Assembly (NCBI RefSeq): GCF_023101765.2 | Contig: NC_064238.1 | Span: 6,198,001-6,262,000 of the forward strand | Direction of reading: 5' to 3' | DNA length: 64,000 nucleotides | Origin: Spodoptera frugiperda | Taxonomy: Eukaryota; Arthropoda; Insecta; Lepidoptera; Noctuidae | Shown: in pieces, positions 1 to 11,654 of the stretch | How the letters are laid out: every line of letters begins with the position of its first letter | Position numbering within the stretch: the stretch's first letter is position 1 | The notes under the pieces: model-generated | What the model saw: the letters and a program-made list of their open reading frames with translations, nothing else | The model's database searches: none | What the model was told of the DNA's origin: nothing | Position numbers and translations under genes: made by a program

Positions 1-3000
1 AATTGCAAAATACGGAGCTGGTTAGTACGCTAATCCGCCAACGTCGTAGAATCAGCAACACAGATGAAGAGAGTGGTCGATCGTGTGTTTGCAATTAAGG
101 CGACGACTCACACACTTCTAGAGAAATGCAATGCGGTCTGACGCAAAGTCTATTTTATGATCTCCACCAGGTTAACATTAGCCAGATTTAGAGCAAAACT
201 CGCACTTAATGCACAAATCGGAACATTATGAGATAATACGGAAGCAGCCAGCAAACCGAACAGGAGAGAACCAATGCACAAAGCGAATGTGAATTCGGTC
301 GGTGGGAGCGTTTGCGATCGTCTAAACGCTATTAACTAAGTTGCAAGTTTGTGTTGGACTTTGATGGGTGAACTGTGTTTGCGTTGTCCGGGCCGTATGG
401 AAATCATTTCTTGCTCGGCCGAACTTCCCGGCTCCATATATGCCCAAATATTTGCCGCCAGTTTCCAACTCCTCAGTTTGGCGATCGTGTCTTTGCAGAC
501 GTATGGCGCATTTGCTAATGTTTACTTACCGACGTTAATTACTAAACTTTGACGCTTTTAAGTTATTTTGTGACGGATTTTCTTAATTGTAAATATAAAC
601 ATGTGAAGTTATGTGTGAGAGGCTGTTTAAGTTTAGGATAAATTAGCATTCCGTGATTAGAGAAGTTTCTCCGCCAAGAAAGTATACTGCACAGGGCAGA
701 TTATTTGTAAAGTTTACATTGTATTGCGAGCTATTATGACGAGGACTCGAATGTAGTTATTACGTAAGTGCTTGTGTGTAAAGCAGTGTTGTGGTTACCT
801 TTGAATGTCAATTTCCTTGTCGAAGCGTGGCGAGTGGCGCTGGCGAGGCGCGCCTGAGCATGAAGGGCGCCTCGATGCTATCTACCCATCATTGTTGCGT
901 GCACTTAACCGTCATATAGTTTGCTCCATGTTCGGCCCTTGTTAACACATTGTAAAGGAAATTACATTCTTAACTCACCGTTAGTACGGCGTCAAATGAT
1001 ATTTCCGTTATCTATCATCGTTCTAGCGTGTCAAATTGTTATCATTAAACAAGTCAATAATAAATTTCTTTTCTGACCTGGTTGCTTTAATGGGCAGACG
1101 ATGCGATTACTTATGAGTTATGACAGGTGGAACTATTTTTACGATATTAAAGTACGTTTATCTACAATTAAAGAAAGCCATTTAATACAAAAGTCGGTAT
1201 CGAAATTAGATAGCGGTAGGAGCGTGTGTTCGGTTTCATTACTGTCGGAACATTACGTATTGATACTGCGGTATTAATAGTTGGGATTCGCCCTCGAATC
1301 TGTTGAAATTAAGCTGCGGCGATTGGGGTGTCGCAGATGGCAGTAACTGCGCTATCTGCGTGCCGGCCGCCGCCGACCGCGCGCCAAGTATAAAAATATG
1401 ATTTATGGCAGCACATAGAACCGCACATCCGCTCCAGCCGAGCCGTCCTACTCGCCCACCATTAGCCACATCGTATGCATATTGTTCAGTATCCTTTTTC
1501 CGCGGAAAACTACTAAACTACATTTTGGAATGAGAATTTCTTATTGTGAGAACTCCGATCGGAAACCCCAAAGGACACCCCGAATAAGAGCCGCAGAATT
1601 AGTTTTGTGTAGTGCCTTACTTTAATAATGTTCTGTGGTCTTCGGAGGTTTGTGGGGGTTCAGGGAGGCCCGTGTTTATGTAGTCGTGCGGTATATGAAA
1701 TAGATGTTTTCTGGCTTCAGGCTCTTTATTATTACTTTGAACTGCGGCCATGAATACAGGGGCCCGCCCTTTGTGGAGCTGGGGTCGGGACGGTAAACAA
1801 ATGCCGTCAACTGATTCAAATACTCGATTGAATTGTACATTTTCCTTATTTTGTTTGGTTTCCTTTTAATATTTCCTATTCGATATAGCTTATCATCTAT
1901 TATTAAGTTGCTGTCAAGTATTAATGTAGACATTGTTTTGTCTTAAAAGGGACTAGGAATAATTCAAAACTTATCACAATGTTCATGTTTTCGAAATGAT
2001 TAAGAACTTGTCCCGTGGTCTTAACGTCGGCTTTATCAAAGCTGTTATTTATGTGAGTTGTCATCGACTCCACTAATGTGTTTTATCTTACTGCTGTTGA
2101 ATACTTTAGTGTTTTGTTCATAGTATTTATCTCGAAAGTTTAAGTTACTTTATCTAAGTCTATGCTATGATGGTGGGTTTGCTTGTTCATTATTGTTTGC
2201 CTGTGATTGTTTACAGTATTACAATAATTGTGATAGCACTAATGAATACATAAACAGATAATAGTAGGAAAACTAAAGTTAATTTACCAAAGTGGTTTTT
2301 CCACTGACCCTAGCAATGGATGTTTTCCATCTTTGAACTTAGTATTCTTATCTCTATAGGATACACATTCTACGTACATTCTTTCGTAGCATAATTTTAT
2401 TTACAAAAATACTCGTAGTTAGTATTTTTTATAATTGTTTTTTAAATTGTGAGTACATATAACTGAATAAGGAAATAGAACATGGAATCCCAAGGAAAAT
2501 AGTTCTTATTAGAATTAAGGTAGTATTCCCAGATGCAAAGCTTTCGTTGTTAGCTGCATACTTACCTTGTATGAAGTGAAGATGTTAGTTGCTGGTTGCT
2601 TGCATGAGATGCAACTTACCTAGGGTCTACGAAGGGTTCGGCGTAGATGTTCCTGACTGGCTGCCGGCGCGGGAGGGGAGGGGGTACCGGGCTGAAACCC
2701 TCCATCATCTCCTCCCGCTCGCTGTACTTCAGCGATTTCATAGTCATCCTGCTGTCGTACCAAGTCCACTTCACTACTGTTTGATCTCCAAACCCAACAT
2801 TTCACTATAAAATCTAATCACTTACATCGTTACACTGTCGCGTATAAGTTCATTTTAATTGAAACTAAAGAAAATTCACTGTTTGGTTCAGTTATTTACT
2901 TTCCACATTTCCGAATACACTTTTATTTTATTTGTCGGTTTAAAAGCTGATTACTGAAAGGAGAAAATTACGATAAGTTGCGTGGCCGCGATCTCACGAT

Positions 3001-6000
3001 ACTGGTGGCGCAGTAGTTGCCCTGCGGGTGTTCGCGGCCGACTGACGGCCGTTGCATCTCCCGTGTGCCTGCCGAGCGCCGACCCGCCCCGACCCTCGCT
3101 TGCGTCGAGCTTACTTGAGCTTTTGTCATTTTTTGCGCCCGCGCCGAGGTGCCGTCAAGCTCGTCGAGTTATTACACTCGTGCACAAAAAATCCGAAACA
3201 TACGCAAGACGAGGGATGGCGATAGACCTGACGTACAGAACGATAGCACACCCGTGTTCAACATGTCGGCGTGTGGTTGAATTTCCTATTGTGTCTTAAG
3301 AATATTGTGTAAAGTGTGAATACGATACCTACGTGTTGTAGAGCCGAGGGTGCCTTTTGTTGTGTGCCGCAATGCTATTCAAGCGTTTTTGCAAATTTCA
3401 TATTTAGTAGATTTATCGATTTTTTTTTGTTAAATCTATTAGTAACACATGGTTCGTTTTTTACCGAGAGAACACGTGAGACATTTTGTATGAGTAACAT
3501 TCCAAACTTCTTATTTGACTGAGAATATTTATTTTAATATACCATTTTAACCTGTGGGGAAGGCTAATGATAGCATTAGGTCACATAAAAAGAATGCAAG
3601 GTAATCAAAGACGAGTCGAGTAAGGAGAAAGTATCTAATCGATACGATTATCGAGTGGATGAGGGTCGGCTCGGACGGAGCACGGGGTTCGTCCGACTAA
3701 ATTACCTATCGTGAATGATAAGATAAGCGTTGGGTCGTACCGATTGATCTTTTGTTTATACATATTTATTTGTGAATTAGCTAAACAGTTTTCCGTATTA
3801 AGTAAATTACTTTCTGTCTGATGGATTTCGACGCTTACGGTAGAAGATAATAACATGAAGAAGGTTTGACACCTACGCAAACAGTAAACAGAAACACACA
3901 CATGAATCACCGGAACTATTACGTCGTTCTTATGGGGCAATATTAATAAACGGCTCCATACTAACGAGCAGCAAGTAAACCTTAATAAGAATAGCGCATT
4001 GACGTGCGTTACACAGTGCATGTGTATGCATGGTGGCATTAGTTCAAAGACCTGCGCGGTTCCCTGCTGCGTGGCGGCGGCGGGCGGCGGGCGGCTGGTT
4101 GATCTCAGCACTTTGCATCTCCAACAATTACCCTTACAAACATTGTTCGCGACAAATACGACGGGCGCACACTCGTTTACCCTTTTTGTTCTCTAAAATG
4201 TTTGTTTTTAAAACTCGTTACATACCCTCCGCGCAAATTTTATTTACGATCGCCGAAATTGAATTACGCCCGTGTGATTTATTGAATGTTTTCTAATTTA
4301 GCGACGCGTTACCGTGTGACTAATAAAAATTTCGCGAAAAATAAGGGATTCCGGTAAAGCGGACTGCCAATAGAAAGGGATGCGGTAAAATTATGTAAAA
4401 ACCTGTCCTATGGGCCCGAATTATCCCACAAGGATAAGGAATAAGAATATAAAAGAGGCTTAGAGTTTTCCATACGGCTTTTTGAGAAGCAAGGAACGCA
4501 AGATTTACATACATACATGCGGGTAAACATGCTCGTTGCCGAAGTGTCTTCGAGTACCTGTATAATAAATTGATTTAAGCGCCTCCTGACAGATTTAAGT
4601 ATGTTTTGACGAACATTAGGGAATTTAACTTTGTTCCGTACGTCAGGGGCGCGCGGACTCTATCGATAGCCCATCAAATGGATATTGCTCGAGTTTTTGA
4701 ACCTGCCGTTGAGCTCCGTGAGATCTTGAATCTAATGTATTTGTACGTAATGTTTCAAGTGCCTATCAATTAAGCCGACGTTTTTATGAAATAATAATGA
4801 GTCTGAGTACCTAATGAAATTGAACTTGCGTGGGTTCATTTGTAGCACAAAAACTTTGAAATGCTTTTAGAGTTTTATATCTTAACGATCGGTATTGTAC
4901 AGATTGATGTATTATTGGAGTTGATTAAATTGATGGGCAATTGGTAATTGTGTTTATCCTGCACAATTTATTTATGATTGTTATTAATATTATTGATGGG
5001 TTATCGTTAATAAAGCTTTCGTTATTCATTGAATATATTGTGGTGTACTGGTATTGCACAGGGTGCTCTAAGTATTTTCTAAAAAAACATGGTGTATCCA
5101 GTAGGTAATGTGAATGAGAATGAGAATATGTTTGCATATTTATGACCTGGGGGAGTTTTAGGGATGTCCCTAATATTTTAAAATGATTGTTAGCCCTTTG
5201 TAATGTTGTTTTTTAGGGTGCAATGGAAAAATGTTACAATAGACATTGTTTCGAAAACAAATCTCAGCCGATGGATCCGTGTGCGAGCATGCTTGCTTGT
5301 GCAATAGCGGTTGTTGCATATAAGGCAAGTAGGAAGCGGGCCGCGTCTCAGCCGAACGTTTTCCCATGCCATACACTGACTGATGTATTTCTGACCGGCT
5401 GATGTATGGGGCTTGTTCTTGCACTTGAACTTGCATCGCTCGCGCACGCTTTGATTCTAACATACGGCGGCGCACCGTGCATTACTCCCCGCTAACTAAA
5501 GATAAGTAGTACAAGCCACTTCAATTTGAACAGAAATACCTCACAATGGGCTCGTTATTGGTTCCGAACAGCTCCGGAGCAGTAGTCGCAACGTAAAAAC
5601 AATGTTGCATAACAACACTGCACCAATTACACAGCATTGTTTGTATATTTCGAGTGGTCTATAGCACACTCGAACAGAGCAGTTGTACACTAATAAACAC
5701 ATTTTACTCGGTGTATTTACACTAACATTAACAAGGCGCTAGTTCGTTTGAACCGTATTAATCTTCACAGGCTGGCCCAAATAAATTTCGGCATCCGTCA
5801 CTCGACTGCGCTACAAAAAGTTACTCAGCTATTTTAATTGGCGTAAAAGTTTGGAGTTACGACGCGCCACGAACAAATGTCACTGATAGTAGGAATACGT
5901 GTTTTAGGTTTTATGTTTCTGAGGCCATTTAAGTAAATTATGTTTTTTTTTATACTTTTTTTTTCTAACAACGAATCACGATCTGCGACCGCAATTATAA

Positions 6001-8838
6001 TTAAACGGAAAACTAATATCACAATTCGACAGCGGTTTAATTAAATCTCCTGAGTTTTAGAGACCGTGCGAACAAACACGTGCGCGAGCGAAGAAATTTG
6101 GATTAATTATAGCTATCTGCCTGAGTATTTGTTCATTTTATTCTGCACGTTAGCAACCCTAGGCAACCCCCTGTGTGCGTGCTGCGAGGTGAGCCTGTGT
6201 GTGTATGTGGAGCACGTTTCATAAGATAAAAGACGATATTGATTCCGTGACGAGCCGAGAGCGGGCTGTGGGAAACGATTCCTGTCCGTTTAATAGATGC
6301 CCCGAGGATACGAGTACTTCGACACACATCGCTCAACCTTCACGAGAACACTCATTAAAAATATTGTTTTAAGCGCGAGTACGTGCGATGCTCTGAACAC
6401 TTACAGTTATTCCAAGTTGTAAAATTTGAAACGGGTAAGTATATTAAGTTCCCGAGTGTAATTAACGAGTTAAGGGTGCCGCAGTGAGCGCTTTATTCCT
6501 AGTTTAGCGACGCGGTCGGGAGGCTGTCCCGGCCGCAGGACTCGGCCACATTCTCGTCGGGTAATTACGCACGCCCGTCTCGTTCCCAAGCCTCAGCTCT
6601 AACATTTTATGCCTCATTTCGTACTGTATGATTTGCTGCACACATTACTTGATGTAATTATCGTGGGAGCAATCCACGCTCGCGTGCGAAACGAATCATT
6701 TACTGGCTGTCGATGATAGCTGTTGTTTACATTCATTCTCTATAAACCGTACAATTGATTCATTCCATTTCTAAAGGAACCAAATTCTCTATCGAATTAT
6801 ATTACCATCACACGGTATTAAGTGATTTCCGTAATACCGACTTAGTCTGTGGACTTCAGAAACTTGTTTGACAACCATATAACACGAGTCATAGTAGATA
6901 ATTACGGATTTCTTCTTAACGAGTCAATCTATCATTTATGACCTGTGTTCAGTTTATAATACCACGGAATTTTAATGCAAATAACGAGAAGAAGTAGCCA
7001 ACAAGGCTTGAAATAGAGATCAAACGGTTTTTGATTCAGTAAACGATGATTACATCCGACATCAGTTGATTTAAGTTGGTCGTGGCGGCGCGGACACGTG
7101 GGGCCGCCGGCCGACGTAGTCGCGTCCCACAGTGCCGACTGCCGAGTGGACTCCGTCATTCAAAATAAACGTTGTCTTCGCGAAACACGCTCCGAGATAA
7201 AAGTCACGACTCGTTACTTTTTACTCGGTTGCTTTTTCCTCTTTTCCCCGCCTTTCCGCGAGTTTTTAACAGTTAATTTGTCATTAGCCCTGCATCTGTC
7301 AGCGCACAGAATTTTGTCGCCTGAAGATATTCAACAACAAAAACAAAGCGGTTTAACCCGAAACTTTTTTGTACGCAGATCCTGGCACCTGAATCGAGCT
7401 CGACTGATGCTGAAGTATAAAAGCTTTGTTACTTTCAGCAGTAAATTGGTTTGCCGCGGTAATTAATTTTGCTGGTAAACTATTAAAACAAACAACGCTT
7501 CAAGTTCTCTAATAAATCAAAAAAGATAGTAGCACAGACGAACCGCGGCGTTCTGAAATATTGACTTTCAGATAATAAATAATGATGAAAAGAGAAAATC
7601 AATGTGAGCGGGCTTAATGGTGGCGCGGCATCATTAATGATTATAATGGTTATGGAATTGTTTATAGTATGTAATGACGGAAAGGTAGGGGAGGGCCCGG
7701 AAATTGTCCTCTTGTCGGTCTCCGCCGCATTAGCGGAGGACATTAGGCCACACCAAGCAGTGCGTGACGTATCACTTTGACATGTGACGTATGACATATA
7801 CTAAGATATGTGTGAAAGAAGAATGATTTGACAGAATCGTGATAGATTTTTTAAAACGCGGTGGACTGGCGCGGCGTGTGAACGCGACCGCGCCGTGATA
7901 TCACAGTCATGTGTCATGGAAACTTAGAACCATTAGCGTCGGACGAATCTTCCAGCAATTTAGTTTGAGCACATAATTGCGAGAACAAGTCGAACCTAAT
8001 TGATGTCCGGGCTTGGGTTCAAGTTGCCGTTAATACCTACACCGCTAGTTCTTGCATATGGCTCTGCATCGTTAATAGCAGCCGTGTGACTTTACTCCAT
8101 GTATCTCAATGAACGTGTCTACTAATGTCGTGTTACGATGCGATAGAGTGGGGCTACAATAATTACCTATGCCGTAATTATAATAGACATCAACTAAAAA
8201 GTGGTATCGTGTTTTTGAAATAAGTATAAACGTTTTAAAAGACAAAGTGTTGGAAGTAGAAGCAAACAGAAATAAAATTTGATAGCAGACAGAAGCAGCA
8301 CGTTTTACGAAGTGTTAATCCTTTTCTTTAGTCGTTTTAAGTGCTACATAAAGTGGGAAAATAACAAGTTTCTGTCCGAGACAGAACTTTTAGCCAGCTT
8401 TATGATTCGTCGTTTTGCCCGACAATTTATGCGCCGACATAAAAATCAAACCAAGTTTCGCATTAATGAGAGACATTTTAGATGTTTCTATGCGTTTCTC
8501 CGTGTCTCGTCCTTCTAATGATCAATTAGTAGTTACACCTGTTTGCAGTAATGAATGTCTGTGGGGCGTAAATCGACTTAAATATGACAGATTTATCTCT
8601 AATTGGTTCGTTTGAATAGTTGATGTGACTTTTCGTAACAATATTTTGTTTTTAATAAGTTAAGGCAGAATTAGTTTTGCTTACTATTCTTTATTAATAA
8701 ATTTTTAATAACCTAAATCAACAGTAATTTTTGTATTATTTTTACTTTTTATTATCTAAATATCTATCTAAATAATATTTTGTGCTAAAGACATCAAATA
8801 ATATTTTTCACGACGAGAGTTTCAGAAAAATTTAGTGT
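1..8838. other. gene-free stretch with CpG-rich patches
   Basis: I see no supportable gene, RNA gene or complete mobile element here. The background is AT-rich. Short CpG-rich patches stand out near 820-890, 1330-1460, 2640-2710, 2980-3180, 4060-4100, 6520-6600, 7080-7150 and 7850-7890. The longest open frames (up to 158 codons, minus strand 3635-4111) have no recognisable domain and mixed composition, so I treat them as chance. The patches could be regulatory elements or exons of a noncoding transcript, but nothing in the sequence decides this. Confidence 0.6.
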
Positions 8839-8846
8839 TTTATTAG
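8839..8846. repeat. target site duplication, left copy (hAT MITE)
   Basis: TTTATTAG directly abuts the left inverted repeat and is repeated exactly at 9215-9222. Confidence 0.78.
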
Positions 8847-9214
8847 CATAGGTCGGAATTAGGTAGAGTTATTTATGTACTTGCATCGAAATGTGGATTA
8901 ATGTGGACCTTCCTGAGATTAATGGACAATTCCGTGTGGCCAACAATATTACAACAAAATAATAATAAGAACGTCAGAGATAGACATAACTACAAATGTG
9001 GCAACATCTTTGGACGGCAACTTTGGACGTCCGATGTCATTGATGTAAGTTTGGCAACGTCGTGTAAAAGTAGTTTAAATTGTGTAAAAGTAAATAACTT
9101 TTTATTTAAAAATCACGGGATTTTTTCTGCTGATTTGAGGCATATCCACTTTATAGTTTCGATATATAATATCAGTGTAAGTACATGAATAACTCTACCT
9201 AATTCCGATCTCTG
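8847..9214. mobile_element. non-autonomous hAT-type MITE (368 bp)
   Basis: The segment is bounded by 36-bp terminal inverted repeats at 8847-8882 and 9179-9214 with three mismatches. Read inward, the right end begins CAGAGATCGG, fitting the CAGNG termini of hAT transposons. The left end has decayed to CATAGGTCGG. Both ends are flanked by the same 8-bp direct repeat TTTATTAG (8839-8846 and 9215-9222), the target duplication length expected of hAT transposases. The interior has no transposase-like frame; the 95-codon frame inside it shows no family motif. It is therefore a deletion derivative or MITE moved in trans by a transposase encoded elsewhere. The hAT assignment rests on terminus plus duplication length; the copy looks old but structurally complete. 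Confidence 0.82.
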
Positions 9215-9222
9215 TTTATTAG
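9215..9222. repeat. target site duplication, right copy (hAT MITE)
   Basis: TTTATTAG directly abuts the right inverted repeat and matches 8839-8846 exactly. Confidence 0.78.
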
Positions 9223-10179
9223 ATTTGCACTGATAAAATCAACACGTGTTTCAATTTTCAGAAAATTATTTTTAATTAGTTACAATGAATCACTACTATG
9301 ACGAATATCTACGCAATTACTTATAATGTCTGTACTCTCGGAAAATTGTTCCCAATCGCATCATATGTTAGCCAAATGTTAATAATATTATCATGATGAC
9401 AAATTAATTGTTAAAATAAAAATTAAATATGGGAGTCATTGAGAATAATCTTCACTAAATAATTGTTTACGGTAAATTGTAAATCACTCACTACACAACA
9501 TTATTTGTTCACATTGTGAGTATCCGATGTTTACTTTATGTTGCGTCGGTCTCGCAAAAATGAGAACAAATTGATACATGAATTTGCCAGTACATACTCG
9601 TACATATTTGTTTTGGCAGTAAACTTATTCAGCAGATTTACTTGGCAAGCGTATGACTTTGCCAATAATGATAACAATACTTAAATCTCTGTCTCGTAGA
9701 AAACAACTACTTAGTAACTATGAAACAAATAGTTTTCCGAGTTTTTGATCACATTGTGAACATCAGATTTTATCGCTGAGTAAATATGCGTTTAGAATTA
9801 ATTTCCAGTTTTAGTTTCATGAACTCCCACAACTGGATAATTAAGATACATATCAGCATTACTAATTTCATTAATCTCATGACATTTTTTAACTTCTATC
9901 TACATACATCGATCAGATCAAAGGAAATTTCATGTAAACAGATAAATATCGAACACATTCTGATTAAACCAAAAGCTTAAGTAGAAATAACAGTGGCAAT
10001 CCATGAATAACTCACGCCTGCGTTGAAAGGCACCCTTACGAACTCACTGACACGACCGACTAAGTACGTTGTAATTCCAGGAATTTTACAACGATCAAAA
10101 CACATTTAGGAAAACAATAAACACCAAAAACAATAAAGAACAAATTAAAGTTGGACAGCGAACGAGTAGTCCGGTATAT

Positions 10180-10590
10180 TGCGCCGCTTACGGAAATATT
10201 GCTGGGAATCACGCTAGCGAGGGTCGGTACTCGGCACTCGGCACGCGGGCTACCTGGTGCATGTGGAGCAGACCAGAGGCTCGGGCCTGCGGAGAGATCG
10301 CGGGACGCCACGGGGCGGAGGTCAAGCGCGATGTTGTGATGTACGCCGTATCGGTCAGTGACCGCGAACCACTCGCATCGGCTCGAAGCGCACCTCGCCG
10401 TCGTCGGAGGTGTTGTGGCGAGTGATCGCGCGGGAGACAACGGAACGCGCGCGCCACGGCCGCCCTCCGCAGGCGATTTGATGCCCTCCGCGCGACGCTG
10501 CTGCGCGCGCATCCATCGTCGACGGATAATGCCGCCCTATCCAAGTCATGCTATCGAGTTATCCGCTACGGGTGGATATCGTGCTTAACC
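10180..10590. other. CpG-rich block, possible regulatory element
   Basis: This is the densest CpG-rich block of the window (many CGCG and GCGC words around 10320-10520), in AT-rich surroundings. Overlapping open frames on both strands are a by-product of the composition. It could be a promoter, enhancer or 5' exon of a gene or noncoding RNA. No TATA box, initiator or splice site is convincing enough to choose. The role is inference only. Confidence 0.3.
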
Positions 10591-11618
10591 CTGTCAGTTT
10601 ACACGATAGATACGTGAAAGCTTAGAGGTTACTTACTGTATGAGTAGAGAACTTTATTCTTTTTACTTTCAATGAATTTAAAATCCATAAAAAGTTTTCA
10701 GGTAGCCAACGTAAGGGTGGGTTTCATGTTCCACGTTTGAAATCGATACACCTTTATTAGAAGATATAGAAATGATCATGAATAATTTACATGACAAAAA
10801 ATCTTAATCGACAATAGACATCCCTAAACAGATTATAATTGGAGCATGCGTGGTGCGAGGGTTGAGGGTAACAGTAGGACGACAGCGGGTGTGTAGGGTG
10901 TGCGGGGGGCGGAGGGGTGCGCGTGTCACCCACGGCGGCGCGACGCTACACCGACGTGATCTTGACACCGCATATGCACAGCTTGTGACGTTCCACGTTG
11001 GACCAATTCTGACCAATGAAAACAAAATAAACGTAACTATCAAACATAAAAGATCAACGTCTTTTTCGTTTTGTAAAAAAAGTTTTATTATCTTCGAACA
11101 CTCAATAAACAGACATTGCCCTTGACGCTCAAAACTTACATAACGGCTTTTCAAATTGGCTTTACAAATCCTCAAATCCCGTATCTGATATAAACTCACC
11201 CTTCAATTTCGGGACCCTATATCCAATGTAACGTAATATTAAGTTAGTGAAAACAATCGATGGCCTACGAGAATCGTGGCTACTTACTACGTCATAGGCT
11301 GTAGGAGGCTTTGGAGCTTTTGGGAAGAGATGACGACGTGCCGAGTTTTAAGACGTGTGTACCAAAATCCTTGGCGCGTGACTTTAGTTCACGCTCTATT
11401 GGCTCTTAGGTATGCCATATCTGTCCAACAATCTAAAACAAGGTAAAAACATGAATACCTCGTTACTCGGTGGTTAGTGTGCAGCGCAGCGTAAGCTTCG
11501 TCGTGTATGATTACACCAAATAAAATTACTTGACGATAACTTTAGACATGAAATATGAAACTACTCAGAATAGGAAGCTCGATAGTGCATGTGTTTAATT
11601 GAATGTTGTTATTAGATT

Positions 11619-11654
11619 TGCTACGACTGCTACGAATGCTACGCGTGCTACGAG
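11619..11654. repeat. 9-bp tandem repeat, four units
   Basis: Four contiguous units of the form TGCTACGNN (TGCTACGAC, TGCTACGAA, TGCTACGCG, TGCTACGAG) with variation only in the last two bases. It is a short tandem array of no known function. Confidence 0.8.

Noticed and set aside
1676..1933. 85-codon minus-strand frame with ordinary amino acid balance
   Set aside because: No recognised family, no promoter or splice evidence; length is within chance.
3635..4111. 158-codon minus-strand frame, longest outside the LINE
   Set aside because: No domain, signal peptide or repeat pattern; overlaps two unrelated plus-strand frames over a CpG-rich patch; composition looks random.
7098..7466. 122-codon plus-strand frame
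   Set aside because: Begins on a GC-rich patch and continues into ordinary AT-rich sequence; no recognisable domain.
8901..9188. 95-codon frame inside the hAT MITE
   Set aside because: No transposase motif; it runs across an inverted-repeat arm.
10060..10512. 150-codon minus-strand frame over the CpG-rich block
   Set aside because: Four or more overlapping frames on both strands occur there, as expected from GC-rich DNA with few stops. The product is Arg/Ala/Ser-rich with no family motif.
10804..11199. 131-codon minus-strand frame
   Set aside because: No domain; half of it lies on a CpG-rich patch and is matched by a 91-codon frame on the other strand.
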